From contig DAHC01000001.1 in NCBI GenBank assembly GCA_002498375.1, positions 1-26,280 on the forward strand: 26,280 nt of DNA. The letters are read 5' to 3'. Below, in pieces: positions 23,529 through 26,280 of this stretch. Both the position numbers and the translations under genes were made by a program. Each line of letters starts with the position of its first letter. The first letter of the stretch is position 1. Source of the DNA: Methanocorpusculum sp. UBA424 (GTDB lineage: Archaea > Halobacteriota > Methanomicrobia > Methanomicrobiales > Methanocorpusculaceae). Under the pieces are notes generated by a model. That model was not told where the DNA came from. It saw only the letters and a list, made by a program, of their open reading frames with translations, and ran no database searches.

Positions 23529-23799
23529 AATTTATCACCTCGCGAAAGAGACTGTCCGCCCATCCGTACCGGGCGGAGAACCAACCTGACGACGTATTCG
23601 CGGATACTGTAATTTGACAGGTATGGTCGTAAGTCACGAAAAGAGCAGCATGTATAATACAGCTGACTCGTCGTAATCCCATAGCCGTGAGGCAGTGTCT
23701 TAGTAGACAGACACGTCGGACTTACTTCAGTCAGCACCTAAGTGCTTCGTATATGTTGGAGGGGATCAATAATAAGGGTTTGGGACGTACGTACATACA
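23529..23799. promoter_or_regulatory. Intergenic region with the rpsO leader and several small hairpins
   Basis: No protein gene is seen. A TATA-like tattata (minus strand, 23653-23659) predicts an rpsO transcript starting near 23630 with a leader of ~100 bases. This leader contains a 7-base GC-rich hairpin, TCCGCCC/GGGCGGA on either strand (23555-23561 with 23571-23577), just before the ribosome binding site. Further hairpins lie at 23695-23714 (gtgtct/agacac), 23719-23732 (gact/agtc) and 23733-23746 (agcac/gtgct). A TATA-like sequence near 23768 (tcaataataa) serves the plus-strand flavoprotein at 23800, which again would be leaderless. Confidence 0.4.
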
Positions 23800-25026
23800 A
23801 TGAATCTGCGTGAGTATGATGTGATCGTTGTCGGGACGGGACCGGCAGGTCTGTTTTGTGCTGCCCATCTTGCTCCGGCGAAGGTCCTCGTCCTGGAAAA
23901 GATGAAACTGCCGGGCCGAAAACTTCTGCTGGCCGGTTCCGGTCAGTGTAATCTCACGCATGCCGGTGATGTGAAAACGTTCACCGGAAACTACGGGGAT
24001 CATGGAAATTTTGTGAAGCCTTCGCTGATGGCGTGTTCGAATGAGACCGTAAGGGATTTTTTCGGGCATCGCGGGGTACCTGTGTTCACAAACGAGAACG
24101 ATAAGGTTTTCCCCGTCTCTCTTCGCGCGGATGATGTGCTGGATGCTTTGCTTTCTGCCTGTGATGAGGCGGGAGCGGAGATATTTTATTCGAAAGGGGT
24201 GAAGTCTGTCGCCCCAAACAGCGGAGGATATTCTGTGCAGACTTCTCTCGCATCATATCAGACGAAGTATGTGGTGATCGCGACCGGGGGTATGTCGTAT
24301 CCGGGGACCGGCTCGACGGGGGACGGGTATGCCTTTGCGGAATCGCTGGGTCATATGGTCGTTTCGCCGGAACCGTCTTTAACGCCGGTGTATGCCGATG
24401 ACCATCAGCTCCGGGATCTATCCGGGATCTCGCTTCCGGCGAAGGTGAGCATCTGGCGGGACGGAAAGAAGCTGATGACCCGGGAGGGGGATCTGCTGAT
24501 CACCCGTTTTGGGTATTCGGGTCCGGTGATCCTGGATTCTTCGAGGTGGATGCGGGCAGGAGATGTTCTCAGGATCTCGTTCACTCCTCTCTCACCGGGG
24601 GAAACGGATGCTCTTTTGAAAGAGCGGACCGCGGCGTCCGGAGGAAAGCAGATCCAGAATCTTTTGTCCGGTCTTTCCTGTCCGGACCGTCTTACCCGCG
24701 CTCTGGTGGAGATCTCCGGTATTCCTGAAGGAACGACGGGGGGTCAGCTGACCGCGAAGATGCGGGCATCTCTCGTTGAGAATCTGACGGCGTTTCCGGT
24801 CACGATCAGCCGGCTCGGCGATTTCAATGCGGCGATGTGCACGGCGGGCGGCGTGTCGCTTGCGGAGATCAATAAGAAGACCTGTGAGTCGAAGATCGCG
24901 CCCGGAGTGTTTTTTGCGGGAGAGGTGATGGATATCGACGGGGATACGGGGGGATATAATATTCAGGCGGCATTTTCCACAGGTTTTGCTGCTGCGAATA
25001 CGATACGTAAGTTGTTGTGCGCGTGA
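23800..25026 (+). CDS. BaiN/HI0933-family FAD-dependent oxidoreductase
   Basis: A 408-residue flavoprotein of the HI0933/BaiN group. The FAD dinucleotide motif GTGPAG lies at 12-17, the family block GRKLLLAGSGQCNLTH at 39-54, IATGGMSYPGTGSTGDGY around 160-177, and the C-terminal FAD segment GEVMDIDGDTGGYNIQAAFSTG at about 374-395. The last two are diagnostic of this family. The length is normal. The natural substrate is unknown in most members; one bacterial relative acts on bile acid intermediates, which is not relevant here. It stands alone, is probably transcribed without a leader, and is followed by a hairpin terminator. Confidence 0.9.
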   Translation: MNLREYDVIVVGTGPAGLFCAAHLAPAKVLVLEKMKLPGRKLLLAGSGQCNLTHAGDVKTFTGNYGDHGNFVKPSLMACSNETVRDFFGHRGVPVFTNENDKVFPVSLRADDVLDALLSACDEAGAEIFYSKGVKSVAPNSGGYSVQTSLASYQTKYVVIATGGMSYPGTGSTGDGYAFAESLGHMVVSPEPSLTPVYADDHQLRDLSGISLPAKVSIWRDGKKLMTREGDLLITRFGYSGPVILDSSRWMRAGDVLRISFTPLSPGETDALLKERTAASGGKQIQNLLSGLSCPDRLTRALVEISGIPEGTTGGQLTAKMRASLVENLTAFPVTISRLGDFNAAMCTAGGVSLAEINKKTCESKIAPGVFFAGEVMDIDGDTGGYNIQAAFSTGFAAANTIRKLLCA

Positions 25027-25028
25027 GC

Positions 25029-25049
25029 GGGGTTTGCCCCTGATTTTTT
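25029..25049 (+). terminator. Hairpin terminator after the flavoprotein gene
   Basis: GGGG (25029-25032) can pair with CCCC (25037-25040), and a six-T run follows at 25044-25049, immediately after the stop codon. The stem is short. Confidence 0.45.
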
Positions 25050-25141
25050 GGGAGGGAGGTGTTTTGAGTTTCAAAATACTGCTCTCGAGTCATAATGTTT
25101 AAATGAGTCTGAGTTGTATCTTGTTATCGCAACATTTTGTT

Positions 25142-25213
25142 GCCTCAGTGGCTTAGTGGTATAGCGCTTCCTTGGTAAGGAAGAGGCCGCGAGTTCGACT
25201 CTCGCCTGAGGCT
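25142..25213 (+). tRNA. tRNA-Thr(GGU)
   Basis: A 72-base cloverleaf. The acceptor GCCTCAG pairs fully with CTGAGGC, the anticodon stem CTTCC pairs with GGAAG around TTGGTAA, and the T-arm is GCGAG/TTCGACT/CTCGC. Anticodon GGT is at 25174-25176, which reads ACC and ACU. CCA is not encoded. A TATA-like gtttaaat (25098-25105) lies upstream. The 3' half is the likely attachment site of the element to its right: a ribbon-helix-helix gene on the other strand ends inside the tRNA. Confidence 0.93.
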
Positions 25214-25431
25214 TCCGTATTCGCCCCCGTTTTCAAAAGCACGTCCAAATTGAGCGAATTTGCATCTTTTATGTTTGGATGTAGCAATCTGACGCGATTT
25301 AGAGCCGCGTTTACGAATCCAGACAGTTTTAGGCGTATTTCCCTCGCATATTCGACTAAGTCCTTATCAAGATACAAAGTCGTCCGGAATTTATCCGGGT
25401 TCAATTCTCGCTTCTTTTTTGATTTTGACAT
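25153..25431 (-). CDS. Ribbon-helix-helix DNA-binding protein ending inside tRNA-Thr
   Basis: A 92-residue small basic protein with an N-terminal lysine-rich segment, then FRTTLYLDKDLVEYAREIRLKL in part, a beta strand with two helices typical of ribbon-helix-helix (CopG/MetJ/Arc) regulators at about residues 15-48. The remainder (HPNIKDANSLNLDVLLKTG) is linker-like. The last 20 codons (25153-25213) are antisense to tRNA-Thr. The start at 25431 is preferred over 25473 because an aaaagga box precedes it and the longer version would run through the repeat array (25454-25482) that looks like its operator. RHH proteins of this size act as plasmid or virus repressors, antitoxins or partition proteins; no toxin or ParA is visible nearby. 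Confidence 0.65.
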   Translation of the reverse strand: MSKSKKKRELNPDKFRTTLYLDKDLVEYAREIRLKLSGFVNAALNRVRLLHPNIKDANSLNLDVLLKTGANTEASGESRTRGLFLTKEALYH

Positions 25432-25453
25432 TTTTCCTTTTCCTTTTCCAGTG

Positions 25454-25482
25454 TGCATAACATTGCATAACATTATGCATAA
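25454..25482. promoter_or_regulatory. Iterated operator-like repeat upstream of the RHH gene
   Basis: Two exact 10-base units, TGCATAACAT (25454-25463 and 25464-25473), are followed by the palindrome-containing TATGCATAA. On the minus strand this overlaps a TATA-like ttatgcataa about 25 bases before the expected transcription start. Direct repeats of one helical turn at the promoter are the usual binding sites of ribbon-helix-helix autorepressors. Confidence 0.5.
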
Positions 25483-25598
25483 TCCGGCGTGTTTATGTTG
25501 GTGTGATAGACCATAAAGAGCGGGTTCTAAAATGGTTACAAGATAGGATAACAGATAGCAGGTTTGAACTCCCCGGAAATCCCGGATAGTTCAAAATC

Positions 25599-25630
25599 AC
25601 CGCGTGCGCTACCGCACGCACGCACGCGGT
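25599..25630. repeat. Left GC-rich inverted repeat with GCAC units
   Basis: A perfect 10-base inverted repeat, ACCGCGTGCG (25599-25608) and CGCACGCGGT (25621-25630), with a 12-base loop. The right half also carries three GCAC units (25614-25625) that reappear with a fourth unit on the far side of the AT-rich core. Confidence 0.85.
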
Positions 25631-25656
25631 TATAGATTCTGTCTAGGGGGATAGGA

Positions 25657-25686
25657 GGACGTCTAGGACGTCTAGACGCCACGTCC
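25657..25686. repeat. Left GACGTCTAG repeat module
   Basis: GGACGT (25657) and ACGTCC (25681) form an outer inverted repeat. Between them GACGTCTAG occurs twice in tandem (25658, 25667), the second merging into the perfect palindrome CGTCTAGACG (25669-25678). The 14-base ACGTCTAGGACGTC (25659-25672) recurs exactly in the right module. Confidence 0.85.
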
Positions 25687-25764
25687 GATAGTATATATAA
25701 AAATAAAAATAAATATTATTACAATACTTTTTTTGAAGAAAAAATAAACGAAGTTTCTTTTTTT
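25687..25764. other. AT-rich core of the putative origin or partition site
   Basis: 78 bases with only 10 G or C, made of A-runs and T-runs plus a tatatata stretch. It is bounded on both sides by the GACGTCTAG modules. Such a low-melting core between repeats is what a DNA-unwinding element of a replication origin looks like. No gene is present. Confidence 0.5.
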
Positions 25765-25789
25765 GGACGTCTACACGTCTAGGACGTCC
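25765..25789. repeat. Right GACGTCTAG repeat module
   Basis: A 7-base inverted repeat, GGACGTC (25765-25771) and GACGTCC (25783-25789), encloses an ACGTCTAG unit. ACGTCTAGGACGTC at 25775-25788 is an exact copy of the left module's 14-mer. Confidence 0.85.
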
Positions 25790-25816
25790 AACACCCTCAC
25801 TATACCTTTCTGCGAA

Positions 25817-25837
25817 CCGCACGCACGCACGCACGCG
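25817..25837. repeat. Right GCAC array
   Basis: CC followed by four GCAC units and GCG. It is a direct repeat of the left array (25612-25628, three units), about 205 bases away. The difference of one unit suggests slippage. Confidence 0.85.
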
Positions 25838-25844
25838 TTTAATA

Positions 25845-26021
25845 CTACTTGTTTACTTTCTCCTCATCTTTAATCGTTTCAGTTGTCACCTCTCGGATCA
25901 GGTCTTTGAGATCGTCAATCGTCATGTTTCGAAGCGGGTCTTTTTCATATTCTTTGACCGTCTCAAAAGTGGAATCTGCCGCGTGGTTTGATCGATATTC
26001 CTCAAATGTCAAATACTCCAT
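25845..26021 (-). CDS. Small acidic protein of unknown function
   Basis: A 58-residue reading frame starting MEYLTFEEYRSNHAAD and ending EEKVNK. It is acidic and should be mostly helical, with the central segment MTIDDLKDLIREVTTETIKDE suggesting an amphipathic helix. Composition is protein-like, with well-placed charged and hydrophobic residues. It lies just right of the repeat block and reads towards it. No ribosome binding site is visible. It matches no family I know; small acidic proteins next to origins of archaeal plasmids and viruses are common. The opposite strand is also open here but reads as serine/valine-rich shadow sequence. Confidence 0.5.
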   Translation of the reverse strand: MEYLTFEEYRSNHAADSTFETVKEYEKDPLRNMTIDDLKDLIREVTTETIKDEEKVNK

Positions 26022-26043
26022 CTTATTACTACTAATTACAGAA

Positions 26044-26229
26044 AAGTCGGCACACTACCCGCTGAGGGGAACCGAGTTGGAAAAGAAATTGTCCGTTCAG
26101 GATGTGTTTTCGGAGATGAAGATTCTGAGCCTGGTGAAATTCCCTGGAAGGAAGAGTGCGATGTACACTGAGTTTACGGCGAATCAGAAGAAGATTATGG
26201 AACTGTTTCAGATAAACGGTAAGACATAG
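26044..26229 (+). pseudogene. C-terminal remnant of a transposase-like protein
   Basis: From about 26044 the plus frame reads LEKKLSVQDVFSEMKIL and then EFTANQKKIMELFQI before the stop at 26227-26229. This resembles the C-terminal end of IS1634/IS4-type transposases of methanogens, which finish with a short helical segment on the same pattern. No start codon or catalytic domain precedes it: upstream the frame continues only as shadow of the 58-residue gene. I take it as a 3' fragment left by an insertion or deletion. The match is from memory and modest. Confidence 0.35.
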
Positions 26230-26280
26230 GTGGGATAAGCGGGAGATCAGGATGGAGTATGTTTAGAATACGTGGAAAAC

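Noticed and set aside
25612..25837. The GCAC and GACGTCTAG repeats as a CRISPR array
   Set aside because: Units are too short, spacers are not of regular length, and the repeats occur as paired flanking modules, not a series.
25849..26037. The N-terminal part of a 126-residue plus-strand frame ending at 26229
   Set aside because: This part is Ser/Val-rich antisense to the more protein-like 58-residue ORF; only the tail after ~26044 looks like real protein.

Overview
The window is chromosomal DNA of a methanogenic archaeon, most likely of the order Methanomicrobiales and perhaps Methanocorpusculum-like (an inference from gene content, not from a search). Adjacent methanofuran-biosynthesis genes (mfnD-mfnF) point to a methanogen. 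The secF-secD order, eS1 (S3ae), archaeal uS15, Pcc1 and an archaeal RecJ-like protein show that it is an archaeon. Several genes have a TATA box about 25-30 bases before the start codon and no ribosome binding site, which suggests leaderless transcripts.

Layout. 1-344 is AT-rich and apparently non-coding. 345-3056 is an operon: Mrp/NBP35 iron-sulfur carrier, mfnD, mfnF. 3067-3753 (minus) is a zinc-ribbon protein resembling the front part of a transposase, divergent from a membrane OB-fold protein, a Nif3-family protein and a SWIM zinc-finger protein (3782-5419). A flavodoxin-like protein (5468-5974) converges on surE (minus). Then come elongator tRNA-Met(CAU), and on the minus strand thi4-thiE preceded by a TPP riboswitch. 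A flavodoxin/ferredoxin fusion and secFD follow on the plus strand, then an LCAT-like alpha/beta hydrolase on the minus strand. carAB lies behind an AT-rich promoter with repeated TATTGT/ACAATA sites. An MFS transporter (minus) shares a two-way TATA region with a 52-residue zinc-ribbon gene and a 175-residue unknown. A three-repeat lipoprotein follows, then the minus-strand operon rpsO - recJ-like - pcc1 - rps3ae, a BaiN/HI0933-type flavoprotein and tRNA-Thr(GGU).

The last ~1.1 kb (25214-26280) differs from the rest and looks like the edge of an element integrated at tRNA-Thr. It holds a ribbon-helix-helix gene whose last 20 codons run antisense through the tRNA and which has an iteron-like operator at its own promoter. 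Next is a non-coding block with a 78-bp AT-rich core (10 G/C) flanked on both sides by GACGTCTAG-type repeats and GCAC arrays, resembling a replication origin or partition site. A 58-residue acidic ORF and a transposase-like C-terminal remnant follow. This block and the thi4 riboswitch, which has a readable Shine-Dalgarno-masking switch, are the most interesting parts of the window.

How the genes work together. MfnD and MfnF build the methanofuran side chain and core, the C1 carrier for the first step of methanogenesis, and the Mrp ATPase may supply Fe-S clusters. Thi4 and ThiE make the thiazole and join it to the pyrimidine to give thiamine phosphate, under TPP control. CarA and CarB make carbamoyl phosphate for pyrimidines and arginine. 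The ribosomal operon couples small-subunit proteins to the KEOPS tRNA-modification subunit Pcc1 and a DHH nuclease.
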